Positions 1 through 12,515 of a DNA stretch of 64,000 nucleotides are shown here, piece by piece. The translations under genes were made by a program, and so were the position numbers. Positions within the stretch are counted from its first letter, which is position 1. Every line of letters starts with the position of its first letter. Location: assembly GCA_000507305.1 (NCBI GenBank), contig DF240459.1, forward strand, positions 1 through 64,000, in the 5' to 3' direction. The notes beneath the pieces were generated by a model. The model did no database searches and was not told the DNA's origin. It saw only the letters and a program-made list of their open reading frames with translations. Source of the DNA: Breviolum minutum Mf 1.05b.01 (Eukaryota; Sar; Dinophyceae; Suessiales; Symbiodiniaceae).

Positions 1-2149
1 GTTTCGCCTACATGGCGCGCCAAGACTGGCAATATGGATGTAATGTCTCCATTGGTTCAATCCAAACACTGTTCACAGCTTTTGTCATTAAAAATCAACA
101 TTCAACTGATTCATTGACTCTGTGTTCTACTCTAAGCAGGCTCTCCCTCTGTGAATGCTTGCCTTCGGCTCCAGGTTTCCAAGGATAGGTAATTTTGTGG
201 TACGAAAGAACAATTTGATAATACTGCGCAGTAAGCATCTTTTTCGGCCTTATGTCTTATCCGCTCCTCCTCCAATTGTGCCTGCATCGTCGTCCAAGAC
301 TTTGAGCAATGTGGAACCATCTACGCGGATTCAATTATAGAAAGCTTTTTCCTTGCTGTACCCTCAACGGAATTCTCTTGGCCTGGTGCCTTCTGCGCTC
401 TTCTTCTAATTCTGCCTATCGTTCCAAGACTGTCACCACTATTGATCTGTGGGCCCTGTTGATTCAATCCAGAGTCTCTCGCCAGCAATGCAAGCTAGCA
501 CAGAAAAACAGGTCATGAACATGCATTTGAAGCATGCGCTATTCTTCTGCTGGCCTGGTGTCTTCTGCACTCTTCCTCCAATTGCACCTGCGCAGCGTGT
601 CAACACAGGGAGCAATGTGGATGTGTAGTCTGTAGCCTCTATTCGGCTCTGTTGATTCAACCCAGAGTCTCTCGCCAGGAGTGCCAGATAGTACACAAAA
701 ACTGGTCATGCGCTACTCTAAGCAGGTTTCCCCTGGCCTGGTGTCTGCTGCGCTGCTGTTCCAAGCGTGCCTACATGTTGCGTCAAGACTGTGAGCAATG
801 TGGACAACTAAGGTCTGTGAACAACTCTTTTGCAGCCCTCTATACAGCCTCAAGATTGTCAAGAATGTTGCGTCTCATGAAAAGCCAACTGGTTTACTTC
901 TCTACCCAAAGCAGCCTCCTCCCATTTTCTGCGCTCTTCCTCCAGTTTTGCCTCGTGGTGCGCCAAGACTGTTGAAAATTCGATGTATTGTCTTTATTGC
1001 TTCAATCACCTAGACTCTCTTCGCTGTTTTTTGGCATGAAAAGTCAACATTCAACTGACTCTATGTTTTACTCCAAGCAGCCTCTTCCTCGCTTCTTCTG
1101 TGCTCTTCCTCCAATCGTGCCTACATCATGCGAAAGGACTCTGACAATGTGGATGTATTGTCTGAATTGATTCAACCACCCAGACTCTCTTCGCTGTTTT
1201 TTGGCATGAAAAGTCAACATTCAACTGACTCTATGTTTTACTCCAAGCAGCCTCTTCCTCGCGTCTTCTGTGCTCTTCCTCCAATCGTGCCTACATCATG
1301 CGTCAAGACTCTGGCAATGTGGATGTATTGTCTTTATTGATTCAACCACCCAGACTCTCTTCGCTGTTTTTTGGCATGAAAAGTCAACATTCAACTGACT
1401 CTATGTTCTACTCCAAGCAGCCTCTTCCTCGCGTCTTCTGTGCTCTTCCTCCAATCGTGCCTACATCATGCGTCAAGACTCTGGCAATGTGGATGTATTG
1501 TCTTTATTGATTCAACCACCCAGACTCTCTTCGCTGTTATTTGGCATGAAAAGTCAACATTCAACTGACTCTATGTTCTACTCCAAGCAGCCTCTTCCTC
1601 GCGTCTTCTGTGCTCTTCCTCCAATCGTGCCTACATCATGCGTCAAGACTCTGGCAATGTGGATGTATTGTCTTTATTGATTCAACCACCCAGACTCTCT
1701 TCGCTGTTATTTGGCATGAAAAGTCAACATTCAACTGACTCTATGTTCTACTCCAAGCAGCCTCTTCCTCGCGTCTTCTGTGCTCTTCCTCCAATCGTGC
1801 CTACATCATGCGTCAAGACTCTGGCAATGTGGATGTATTGTCTTTATTGATTCAACCACCCAGACTCTCTTCGATGTTTTTTGGCATGTAAAGTCAACAT
1901 TCAACTGACTCTATGTTCTACTCTAGCAGCCTCTTTCTCACGTCTTCCGTGCTCTTCCTCCAATCGTGCCTACATCATGCGTCAAGACTCTGGCAACGTG
2001 GATGTACTTTCTGAATTGATTCAACCACCCAGACTTTCTTCGCTGTTTTTTGGCATGAAAAGTCAATATTCAACTGACTCTATGTTCTACTCATTTCTAC
2101 TCCAAGCAGCCTCTTCCTCGCGTCTTCTGTGCTCTTCCTCCAGTTTCGC
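1..2149 (-). repeat. Tandem exon-plus-intron array, ~170-bp unit
   Basis: Twelve related units repeat with a period of about 134-183 bases; four consecutive steps are exactly 170. Each unit holds, on the minus strand, a short open block of 33, 36 or 39 bases flanked by AG|GC on the acceptor side and GC directly after the block. The blocks are at 249-281, 383-415, 555-587, 738-770, 916-951, 1082-1120, 1252-1290, 1422-1460, 1592-1630, 1762-1800, 1931-1969 and 2111-2149; a thirteenth begins at 7 and leaves the window. They encode variants of ARLEEEHRRREEE. All lengths are multiples of three, so any number can be spliced in frame using GC-AG introns. The middle five copies are nearly identical, which indicates recent amplification. 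Bases 1-197 also resemble 2143-2340. Confidence 0.8.
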
Positions 2150-5100
2150 CTACATGGTGTGCCAAGACTGTTGCGATATGGATGTAATGCCCCCATTGGT
2201 TCAATCCAAACACTGTTCACAGCTTTTGTCATTAAAAAGCAACAGTCAACTGATTCATTGACTCTATGTTCTACTCTAAGCAGGCTCTCCCTCTGTGAAT
2301 GCTTGCCTTCGGCTCCAGGTTTCCAAGGATAGGTAATTTTGATGGTTTCAAGTTCGAGTCCATCTGCTCTGAAATGGATTGGCTATCAGCTTCACGATGT
2401 CCCTCTCTGCTGGCTAGCTGTTTCCTTGCACGAGCAAGAAAGAAAAGTGGAAGTTGAGCACGGATGTCTTCTTGGTTTCTTTTCTTCAGGTGAGGATATC
2501 TCGAAGCAAAGTATATGTTTTGTTCAAGGGAGTATATTTTCAGGTTGCACCCTGAACTCATCTAAGTTCCCCCGATGTGCATAGTCTAGCCATGCAAGAT
2601 CGGAGCATCAAGGACAACTTGACCAAACAAGATCAAAGGACACAGAAGCTTGACAGTCAAGAATCACTCTTTCCATATCCTCTGCCATGTTCAACATGCT
2701 GTTAGCCAAGTCCATAGTGGCCTTCTCAACAGAAAACACATCAGGCCAAGTCCATGTCGTTGTGGCAAAAACCTTCCCAAAAAACTTGAGGTTGCATAGT
2801 AGTATCATAATTTTAGTAGTTGATAGTAATTGCATATAATTACACAATTGACTGAGTTCAACAATCTGCTTTGCGGGTGGCTCTGACACTTTGACACATA
2901 CACAATCCGTAAACTTAAACATATGTAAATATGCAATCCGCAATGCGGAAAAGGATTGAGGACTAGTTTTGGCGTGGCGAGATTAATGCCTTTCTAGGGA
3001 AGGCCGTAAAACTTCCAACCATTCATTTTCCAACCGAAAAGGAGGCTGGTGTAACACACGTGCGTCACTTGCATCACCTTCCAACAGCATATGAAGCTTC
3101 TCCAGCCGGGGCATCATCTATCCAATGACTGCAACAACCCTTAAGCACCTTTTCCAGCAACTCTAAACTGTAGAATGATTCAAAAAAAGGTGACCTCCAA
3201 ATAGGCTCCCAATTTCTACAGCTGCAAATTTTTGTGATGATACCATACTGCCATATACTGCCCATAGTTTGCCATGTCATATACTACCTGTTGATACATA
3301 CCCTTTCAAATTCTATCATATTCTGACATGATACTTTCTCTTCAGGGTGGATCTGTAATCTTCACAGATCTTCATAGTGGTCCACTACGAGACCTCGTCA
3401 GCAGCATCTCTTTGTGCCAGCGCAGCTTTCTCTGTCGCCTGTGTTGCTTCCGACTTCCCCATTTGCCGAAACGCAGGGCGCCGTAAAGAATAAACAGATT
3501 GCACATGATTGTACAAATGATTCCCTAGGATCAGCAAACACTTCACGATTTCAATCAAAAATCGATCACGGCTCAATAGACAGCAGTTCTCAGAATTTGG
3601 GCATTGGGAGGTTTGGGTGATTACCTCAGACATCAACAAACAACCACTACCCCCTTTTGAGTTGCAGTAAATATTTATTGAAGTGTTCAATTGAGTGGCT
3701 GATTCTTCGCTGTCAATCAGAAACAAAATGATCACTGGAACAGCGTTTGAATTGCTCAAAATGATGACACCCCACAGAGAGGGTAAACTCAGAGCAAACC
3801 AAGGCACTGGATAGTGCATTGAAAACACAACTCCAAGTGTCAAAAATGGAACAGCACTTCTTACATCTTCTTACTTCATGGATTTCATGTCAAGAACCTC
3901 AACTCGATGCAACGCTACAAACGCTACACTGTGCTTTCCTACTCCCGAAACTACTCAGAGAAATTGTGCATCCAACTCTAGCAGGCTGCTTTCGGATAAC
4001 CCCTCAACTGCAAAGAAACAACAACTACAACGTAGAGCAAAGAAACAACCTTGGACTTCCCAAGTATCATAGGTTCTGACACCGCAAATCACCCCTGCCC
4101 AGACTGGCAAGCAACGCCTCCCAGATGAAGTCCTCAATCCTGGGTAGTGCCAGATGGGCAAGATCGCAATTTTTTTTGAGTTGATTGGTTTGCTCGAGGT
4201 TAAAAGAGACGCGTCAGAATTTGGGGACTATTCTCATCCCATGATGCCTGTATTTGATGTTGTTTATATTTTTCCCTTTTGGTTGCCATAGCGGATCAAT
4301 ATCAGGTGTCTCGGACCCAAAGTGACGTGTTTCTTTTTAATTTTAGATGCTATAGGATTTTGGCGAAATTGCTCTGAGAATTCAGCGATACCGGTGGAGA
4401 AGACAAAGACTTTGATTAGTTAATTCTTAAATCAAGCTTTATTGAAAACGATGGGGTTTGTTTAAAGAAGAGTTTCATCAAAAAGGATAGGTTTTGCTTT
4501 CGTTGAAAAGAAACAGTTCAATTTTTACAAGAGGAACTATATCAAAGAAGAAAATCCTCAATGACTATCAACCTGTCTGGAACAAGTGAGTTCACTTCAA
4601 AACAAGCAAGGTCAACAGGATCAAAAGTATGGGTCGTGGGCGGTGGGGATAGCAAATAGTAGTACGTAATAATAACTCAAATATTTGCTATATTCTAGAA
4701 TCTAACATGTAAATAGACGTCGATCATATAGCACAAATTCAATATATAAATCGTGTATGATATGCACATTTAATCATATATGTAGAAAATAATGAATAAG
4801 CTTACATGATTCGATGTAATAATATAATGTAATCTTGTTTATTGTTGGGATTATGATGCCTCCGTTTCCATTTGTTTCCATACGCTTCCACTTCTTCAGA
4901 TATCCGTCACTCTGCTGCGCCGCCCCAAAATCAAGGATTGCGCTTGGTGACCAAGCTCAAGCATGAAGTGTCCATGATCTCTGAAGTGTCCATTATCTGT
5001 CTGTAGTCATTGAATCAAGTCACTCCAGCTTCGCCAGTTGGAAGAGCATTGTACAGGAGTTCATACATTTCACACAAGCTTCATAAAGTATAGTCTAGTA

Positions 5101-5500
5101 CGTAAAATTAAAAATCTTTGCTATCTAGGTATCAGAGACCGTGGTTCTTGCAACAAGGAGCTCTTGCAATTCTTCTTCCTTTGTCTTCTTCCTCTTCTTT
5201 TCGGCCTCACGAGCAAGAAAATGAGTAAGTAAATCAAGTTGCTCTGAGACAGAAAATCATCCACACAGCATGGTTTTGACCTCTTTGAACGCATCTCTTT
5301 TCTAGAGGGCTCTAATAACGCGTATAACATATATAGATATATGATATATATAGCAATAAAATATAATATTGAGATAATCTGGTTATTCATTTTTATATAT
5401 TACATACGGACAAACACTTCAATCATGAAATCTTGCTGCCCTGCCAGCGTTCGCACGCCTTCGTTGCAGCTTCTCCTGCTGCCATCTCCGCTGCCACACT
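1..5500 (-). CDS. Coiled-coil repeat protein, multi-exon, 3' end outside window
   Basis: I do not recognise a named family. Minus-strand exons fixed by frame and splice sites are 5441-5500 (SVAAEMAAGEAATKACERWQ), 5140-5205 (starts AEKKRKKTKEEELQELL), about 4093-4139 (IEDFIWEALLASLG), 3394-3453 (SEATQATEKAALAQRDAADE), 3078-3117 (MPRLEKLHMLLE), 2650-2724 (contains MLNMAEDMERVILDCQ) and possibly 2345-2440 (ARKQLASREGHREAD). The twelve array exons follow. Most are multiples of three and phase 0. The product would be a long, charged, Glu/Arg/Ala-rich helix, probably structural. The gene continues past the left edge, and its upstream end may include exons at 7-11.6 kb. The exons are well supported; that they form one gene is inference. 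Confidence 0.6.
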
Positions 5501-5589
5501 CTCTTCAGCACAGGAAGAGCTCTTTTCAGGGTCTGATCAATGGGCAATCTAAATTCACGACATGGAATGTTAGGACATCTTAAAGGAGC

Positions 5590-5720
5590 TGCTTAGCGGT
5601 AGTCCAGTGGAAGTTGCATCATTATGGTATATTGCTGTGTATGGCCGCATGGCAAAGATGCCTCAAGGTCACGGTCACAAACAATGCAATTCCGTGTTCG
5701 AATCGGCTTCACGGAGAAAA
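5590..5720 (+). other. Weak Pol III-like A/B box pair
   Basis: An A-box-like stretch near 5597-5611 and a B-box-like GTTCGAATC near 5695-5703 are about 100 bases apart and are followed by an A-rich run at 5717-5726. This could be a tRNA-derived SINE remnant. No tRNA cloverleaf could be folded by eye, so the call is weak. Confidence 0.12.
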
Positions 5721-6199
5721 AAAAAGTGTTGGCCACGACGAAAAGAAGGACAAAACAGCTACCAGTGTGCAATGCAGTGTTGGGGACGAGGGGAACGTTT
5801 TATAGATATTCATAAATGGGGGTTGTGAAGTGAAGAAAGCTCTATCATTTGTATTCGAAGTGAAGCAGGGAACGCCAGATCTCAAAGACGTGTAGTCATG
5901 TGCCCTAGCATCCGATATCCGAATCATGAGATGCAACTTATGCACCCACAGGTATCCTTAAATTCTAAAACCACGCGAAACCACCGCAGAATTGCTTTAC
6001 TTTACTCAAACTGCCGATCATCATTAATGGTTTTCCATGTTTTTCCAGCGTGCCATTCTACTTGCGACTTTGTACTTGGACGCAATTAGAGACCATGAGG
6101 GGCAGAAGGAACGATTCAAGGGATGATTCAGGACACTGTGGGATCTCACATGGAACCCACTTAGATACTTCAGCATAGTATGTGATCCCATCTGCGTTT

Positions 6200-6440
6200 T
6201 GCCCAACTTCTAAAGCAACAACAGCACGTATACTGGAACAGTCTGACCAAGGTGGTGCCTGGCGCGCTGACGTGGATCTGTGTCAACACCGGAGGGCTGG
6301 ATCTGCGCCCCTCACCTGGCACGAGGAGGGCTGTTTCATGAAGCTGGAAAAATGCGCCATTGGAAAGACTGGTCTGGTGTGGTACTAGTATATATCTGGG
6401 TTTTGGGGTGAAGCTTCTTGGAACGGGTTGAACATGACCT
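6200..6440 (-). CDS. Possible exon, unknown product
   Basis: An open minus-strand block encodes FFQLHETALLVPGEGRRSSP and continues with a Pro/Thr/Val-rich stretch. It is richer in G+C than its surroundings. No family is recognised and the boundaries are uncertain. It may be an exon of the same gene as the block at 6976-7460. Confidence 0.25.
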
Positions 6441-6975
6441 ACCTTCAAGCGATTCGGTCGCTGCTTGCAGTTTGATGATAGTGACTGAACGTCTAAACAT
6501 GACTGATCTAAAAAAGGCGTGTGTAGGTGGAACTGAACTTGTACCTTGACTGTAACTCTCCATCCAAAAGTACAGACTTCAGCAGCGGCGACGGGGGGTT
6601 CTATGCTGTCCTATCTTGTCTATATTCAACTATATATACAGGGAGCTAATTCAATACGTTTGTGTTTCTTTTACCAAAATGCTTGTTTCCGGAAAGGATC
6701 GTATTGCTCATTGTGCTGGGGGGCCGCCTCTTATTCTGTGAAGACTACTAGTTGGATTAACCGTAGTGACGACCCTTTCTACTCCATGCAAATGGCCAGC
6801 CGAGCTTGGTCGGTGGCTCCCATTTATCTAGACATATCTAGAATCTAAACAAGTGTCGCTTTACCTACCATTTCCAGAAATTTATGAATTCTGGCATCAT
6901 CAAGACCATTACAAAAAAAATGAGAACAAAACATATGAAAAAAATAACAAAAATAAAAAATACACTTTCCATCAC

Positions 6976-7460
6976 CTTCCTGATGCTTCCTGGCCTGTGG
7001 ACTCTGATGCATCTGCGAGACCGAACTCTGGAGAAGCAGGAGGAACTGCATCATCGTGTTTGACCTTCACTTCTTCCAGCGAACCTGGTTTGATAGCATC
7101 AAGATCATGTGAATTGAAGCTCACGCGACGCTGTGTCTTTCTTACCAGGATGGAACCATCTTTTGGTGCTGCCACACAGGAGGGTCCGATTGGCGCATTG
7201 TCAGGGCTGAAATTTCGTGAGAAGCTGTTACTCCTGGCGATTGCCAACCTCGCCGCCTCAGCCATCTCTATGCTGCGCCGTTGCCGCCCCGACCGGAGGG
7301 ACCCGCCACCTGACACTTCAGACCAGCTGCGACGCAGCTCAGGAGCCCAGCTGTGGTGCAGTTGCTCCGGAGCCCAGGCATCGCTTGGACTATCAGGACT
7401 TTCAGGACTTTGAGGTTGAGATTGCATCCATTCTGGTCTGGGAAGCCTGGCTTTGAGCAC
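6976..7460 (-). CDS. Long Ser/Pro-rich exon with RVSF motif
   Basis: This is a 485-base minus-strand exon, with acceptor CCAG before 7460 and a GT donor after 6976, open for about 161 codons. The sequence is low-complexity and rich in Ser, Pro and Arg, typical of a disordered segment. It contains RRVSFN, which fits the RVxF docking consensus for protein phosphatase 1, and an RSNSFSR basic/Ser stretch. It ends in an acidic tail. No catalytic domain is visible. The splice edges and steady composition argue for real coding sequence; the phosphatase link is inference from a short motif. Confidence 0.55.
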
Positions 7461-8868
7461 CTGGCAGCGTCAAAACAGTGAGATAACGGAAGGTTTGAGC
7501 TGAACTGCTCAGATTATCTCAGACTTGCAACTTGAAAGCTCACATCTCGCTGAAGCACTGCCCAAACAGCACATGTCACATGGCAATTCTTTACATCCTT
7601 CAAGTGCACCTCTGCCGCGGCCTTGGGCTTCTCTGGGGCAGCTTTGGGTGCCCGCTTGTGTCTGGCCTCCAACTGGGGAAATCTTTCATCTCACTTGTCC
7701 CTTCTCAATTCATGCCAATGGCCAATGAGTCATTCTTTCCAAAATTCAAATCCTACAAAAAACATCACGCATCACTTTCTGAAACGGAGTCATGCCCCTC
7801 TGCCTAACATGGAGCCACTTGGAGAATCATTCCAAGTCGGCTGAAATCTGCATGCGCTTCCTTTCAAAAAATTGCTATTGAGGAAGCACCTCCAGCATCC
7901 AGCGCTGACCACGTTCAATCTGCTGCTGTTGAATACGATGATCCACGAGGAAAGTGGGTTCGCTTCTGATACTTCTTAGGCCTCAGAGAGCCAAGCCTAA
8001 TGCTGAGATGATTGGATGCGGAGGGAGAAATGGGGAGTTTCCAGAACAGTCATACGTATCTCAAACGCTTTCACTATGAAATACCTGACATCAACGGTCA
8101 AAAAATCAGAACACCCGGCAGGTTGGCACCTCGAAGAATATCAGGTTCAAAACGCAGATCTGGGGCCACTAAGCCATTCCTGAGCACTTCTATTGTGTTA
8201 AGCGTTGAAGCTGCACGAAACTGGCCCGGAGCACAGTCCATTTGAGAGGCACAGCAACGTCATGCACAATCAAACAGATTGATTCAAATAGATTCAAATC
8301 GTGTATCAACAGTTTTGAATAGTTAAGAAATTTAGAAATATTTAGAAACTCTATTGACTGTTTGAGACTCGTTGAAATAAGGTTCCAATTTTCCCAAGCA
8401 CTCAAGGATTGAGTGCGAACTCGTAGTACTTCTTCAGTCACCAAAGGGGCGCCAGCTTTCAATGGTGCTGCCTTGGCTTGGTCCTGCGGATGTCTCCCAT
8501 CTTATGTACTGTATATACACAACTGGAACCTATGACTATTGTTTTGCTTGGAAAGGACCTTGTTTTGGAGGGTTTGAGCCTCAAAATAGATGACAAAAAG
8601 GTTCCAGGTATAATGAGAATGAGATTATTAATATACCATAATATACCTACAAATCCGACAGTATGGACACATTGTGCCACATTGGGCTACAATGGACATA
8701 TGTTCAACCCCAACAATCGGTGTGAGAACCGTGGATTTTATGCAAAAAATGTTGTGACATGTCACGACACTAGTCTGGGAAGCCAACGCAACTACTGTAT
8801 CTTGTCGCATTTTTCCATGCCGCTCCATGCTACAACGTGCAACGTTCTCGCGGCTTATTATACCAATC

Positions 8869-9045
8869 CTGCAGCTTTTCATAGTTTTCTTCCCCCCAAT
8901 CGTCCTCACGTGTTTCTATCCTCTTGCACTCCTTCGAGTCAACGATTTCTTTTTTAATGCTGGCGACCGGACCGCCACTGGTAGGTCCCTTTTGTGTGGC
9001 TGATGCCAACTTATCAGCTTTGGGAAGCTCAACATGGTTGACTTC
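8869..9045 (-). CDS. Charged exon, unknown product
   Basis: The minus-strand block starts after CCAAG and stays open for about 59 codons. It begins EVNHVELPKADKLASATQKG and ends near DDWGEENYEKLQ, where the next bases are GATTGG, a possible GA donor. The composition is strongly charged. No family is recognised. Neighbouring blocks at 9596-9713 and 6976-7460 on the same strand may belong to the same gene. Confidence 0.45.
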
Positions 9046-9595
9046 CTTGGAGTTGCTGACGCAACTGAACAAACATAAACTGAGCAAAGTCAAAGTATCA
9101 GCATCTTCTATTCATTCAACTGATATATAGGGTGTAATAATAGAGTCTATCCGGTTGCCAATTGACGCACTTCCAGGTTGCTGCATCACATTCTCAACAC
9201 TTCTCAACACGAATTCCAACTCATTCCACGTCGAGCTTCAATTACGTTGGTTGATCCAGAGTCCTTCGAGATGTCCTCTGGCATGGTCAATGACCTTGGT
9301 AACAGCCTGCCTTCAGCACTAGCCCTGGCTTTGTCCAACCCTCAACCCTGTTGCGATCTAAACTGTTCCAAGTGACCGAACGGCTGGTGATTAAGTACTA
9401 TCTAGTAGAAGGCATCAAAGGAAAAACAAACACTTCCGCGTAGAATTCTAAATTCTTTCAGCTACTCACGAGGTGATTTCTGTCACTTTTCTGTCTACAA
9501 TTGAGATTCTGCTTGCAGGGCAGTTTTATCTCCAGGATGCCATCATTGCCAACCCGTTTTCTGCATTGGGTGGTTAGGAGTCGCCAAAAATCTGC

Positions 9596-9713
9596 CAGGT
9601 AACTCCTTCAGTTGCTTGCGCACCTCTTCTGCGACATCTGGAAGCTCGTCTTCTACCAGCTCGAAAAGCTTACCATGCGGTGTGCAAGGGTCATCTTGGT
9701 CATCTTCACCCAC
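9596..9713 (-). CDS. Acidic exon, unknown product
   Basis: An acceptor CCAG lies just before 9713. The block encodes VGEDDQDDPCTPHGKLFELV and then a Glu/Lys-rich helix-like stretch ending RKQLKELPG, followed by GC as a possible donor. The composition and clean edges support an exon. The function is unknown. Confidence 0.45.
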
Positions 9714-9975
9714 CTGGCATCTAATGGCACATGGCATTCCTATCATAAAAACTGTAGCTATCTCTGTTGCTGTCAGATTGCTGCCAAGATATGTCAAAGC
9801 TAAGCAGCAAAACCTTCCCATAACAAATCAGAACAAGCAGAAACAAACCTGTGTGCAAAACCCATGAAGGCAGTGAATGTGGGATTTCATTCCATTCGAT
9901 GATGCTGTCTTACCAGCACAATCCTGAACCAAAACCCAGTCCTCTTGTGTGGAGTCGACCCATCTGAAACGGAAT

Positions 9976-10004
9976 AACCATCAATCAATCAATCAATCAA
10001 TCAA
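9976..10004 (+). repeat. ATCA tetranucleotide microsatellite
   Basis: ATCA is repeated about six to seven times without interruption. Confidence 0.9.
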
Positions 10005-10182
10005 AAAGGGTTTTGGATTGCAAACTCTTCGACCACACTCACACCTCATGCAAAGTGGTGTTTCCAAAGTACGCGCCTCAACTTTTGCCCATCGTTTGGA
10101 GGGAGATTCCGAACTGCTTGGAGAGTCCATTGCTGCCAATATGGCCTGAGGTTGTTCGGAGGCAGTTTCTTTGGACATGAAC
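10005..10182 (-). CDS. Possible N-terminal exon, Ser-rich
   Basis: A minus-strand ATG near 10180 opens MSKETASEQPQAILAAMDS and continues through a Ser-rich, basic stretch containing SPSKRWAKVEARTLE. An internal CAG|G could instead be an acceptor, so the ATG is not certain to be the start. No family is recognised. Confidence 0.35.
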
Positions 10183-11083
10183 CTTGAACAATGAACTTGA
10201 TTCAATTTTAGCATGTTTTAGCTGATGTCTGCTCATGCCAAAGGGGCAAAATGGCAAAACTACGCAAGACTTGCAAGGCACCGGTTTTGCTTGGAGCAGT
10301 GTCAAAGAATGTCAAAAATAAAAGCATATATCGAATATCTGTTCTTCCAGATCTGTCACACCTTTTGCACACCAAGGCGAGCTGCTAAGTTTGTATCAAA
10401 GTCGATAGCTGGCACCTTGCTGGGTTGAAGTGGTTGAAGGTTGAAGGCCAAGGCGGCCAAGGGTTGAGGACTTGGCGCGTTCAACAAAGTGTCGTATGAG
10501 TCGTATGAGTCGTATGTCTACACTTTCAACACTTGCGAAGAAAAATACGCTTTGGATGCGTATCATGGGTTCAACTTGAACAAAAGTTTGAAATACTTTG
10601 AAATGTGTTGAAGTTGAAAAGTGGATCTCAATTATCTCAATGGCACAAATCGACATCCTCAGCATTGACTCATGACTCGGTCCATCCATGCCGAGTTCTT
10701 GCTGTGACACAAACAATATCAAACAATGGTTCTTTTCGTATGTCCCACGTGCTTTTACCCTTATTAAGGAAGGATTGGCGGCTACAAAAAGTAACGTGCA
10801 CAGTGCGTTGCACCAACATGTACCAGTCGACGAGCAAAACCACTACTGGTGCAGAAACGACATCCATGCAATCTCTGAAACAACTTCGCTATCAGTTATC
10901 ACTTTATATATAGATTATGTGATCTTATGTGAGTTCACCCCCATCACCATCATCTTGTTGCATTTTCTACGAGCATACCAACAGCATCACCAGCACTACC
11001 AGTAGCATCCGTCCTCCTTCTACGGCCCTCCTCTTGTGGCCGCCTCCTTCCTATCATCATCGTCATCGTCGTTGTCATCACCA

Positions 11084-11139
11084 TCACGATATATAATTAC
11101 GATCATTACAATCATTACGATCATAACGATCATAACGGG

Positions 11140-11193
<54 letters not shown>

Positions 11194-11195
11194 GA
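11084..11195 (+). repeat. ATC/ATT microsatellite
   Basis: Imperfect GATCATTAC-like copies run into a pure ATC repeat of about 17 units ending near 11193. A Met/Ile homopolymer read through it is an artefact of the repeat. Confidence 0.9.
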
Positions 11196-11479
11196 GCAGC
11201 ATCATGACCAGCATCAGCATCATTCCTGACGCCACTGCGTCACAAATCATCATGCGACCAACATGATGACAAATTACATCAAATTACCCCAACCCTTCGA
11301 CCGTGAATCATGGAGCAATTCCCCCCAAAACACATCTTTCTGACCACCGCTTAGCGACAATTTTGCTGTCTAGCAGATTCCCAAAACATCTCAAAATTGC
11401 GGCCGCCACACAAATGGTTTCAATGATTTGTGGTAGAGTTATTTGAGTCATGTTTACTTCCGGAACAGCTGAAAATCGT

Positions 11480-11627
11480 CACACTTCCCGCCTCTTGCGC
11501 ATTGATGACCTCCAACACTTCGACCAGGGCCTCTGTGGCGAGCTCCTGTGCCTCCGCCGAGGCGTCCGCATCGCCAAGGCCAGCAGACTCACCGTTGCCG
11601 CCGACCGCGTTGAAGGTTTCGGAGGCC
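11480..11627 (-). CDS. Acidic Ala/Glu-rich exon
   Basis: After a minus-strand acceptor ACTTCAG the block reads ASETFNAVGGNGESAGLGDA and then an Ala/Glu-rich helix ending VEVLEVINAQEAG. This frame has no conventional ATG. Composition is like the coiled-coil exons at 3.4 and 5.5 kb. It may be an upstream part of that gene; this link is inference. Confidence 0.5.
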
Positions 11628-12307
11628 TGAAGTCACCAAAACATGAAGTCACCAAGTACAGAAAAACAAACGATGAAAAAACATTGAAAATATATGGAGA
11701 AGCATGAAAATGCATGAAACAAGCTATGGTGGTCGATTTGGATTTCTTTGCATTCTTTGATGCATTCGAATTGTAGAAATGAGATAGGAGCTGATAGGAG
11801 TATATATACATGCAAGGGAATGATTTTGTCGATGATTGAGGAGTACATTCTATTGTTTAGCTGTTGGAATGCATTCACATGGATTGATTCTCTTTTACTA
11901 ATTTCATCTGCTTTGGCATAAATTAAATGTGAGAATTTCAATGAGGGAAAAACCACTAACCCTGCATCGCAAAGAAAAATGGTGGGGCTGTAGATCTCAA
12001 TTTGCAGCCCACTGTCACATCACTCAAGTCTGAAGCGTTTAGGACAGAAAGAACACATACGAAACCTGCCAATATGGCGTTTGCTTTTTCTAAGGTAAGA
12101 TTGCAAGTGTTGGAAAGCACAGCATTGACCTTACAATCAGAATCATACTACGCTCAAATCATAAATTGCATGGTCCTCGACAGCTAACGGAGAACAGGGA
12201 GAACCAGCCTGCACCAGGTGCAATCATGGCCATTCCTTTTGCAGTTGGGATCAGTTGGGCGGTTTCAAAAATGCTGAGTATTCAAACCCACATCATAATC
12301 TCTACTA

Positions 12308-12396
12308 GAGAACATCGACGCAATGCTGGAGGGTGGGAGTCATTGACCCCCATTTGCTTCACCTGGTCGCCAATGTTCACGGCGGTGCATCTACTT
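12308..12396 (-). CDS. Possible exon, unknown product
   Basis: The minus-strand frame encodes AVNIGDQVKQMGVNDSHPP and stays open for about 28 codons. No family is recognised and the edges are approximate. Confidence 0.25.
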
Positions 12397-12515
12397 TTCA
12401 ATCTTTTCATGTTTCACCCAATGTGAACCTCACTCCAACCTGACTCAACCTGTGAGGGGGTGAACGAAAGCCAGCACGCGTCTTTTCTGTCAAGCCCGCA
12501 AGAAAAATGAGATAC

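Noticed and set aside
1128-1850. Series of identical ~70-residue plus-strand open frames every 170 bases
   Set aside because: They repeat only because the array repeats and shift frame each unit. The minus-strand 33-39 base blocks keep frame and have splice borders, so the plus-strand frames are shadows.
5590-5720. tRNA gene
   Set aside because: A/B-box-like motifs are about 100 bases apart with no foldable arms; kept only as a weak SINE-like note.
11020-11266. Poly-Met or poly-Ile proteins across the ATC repeat
   Set aside because: Pure microsatellite; the composition is an artefact.
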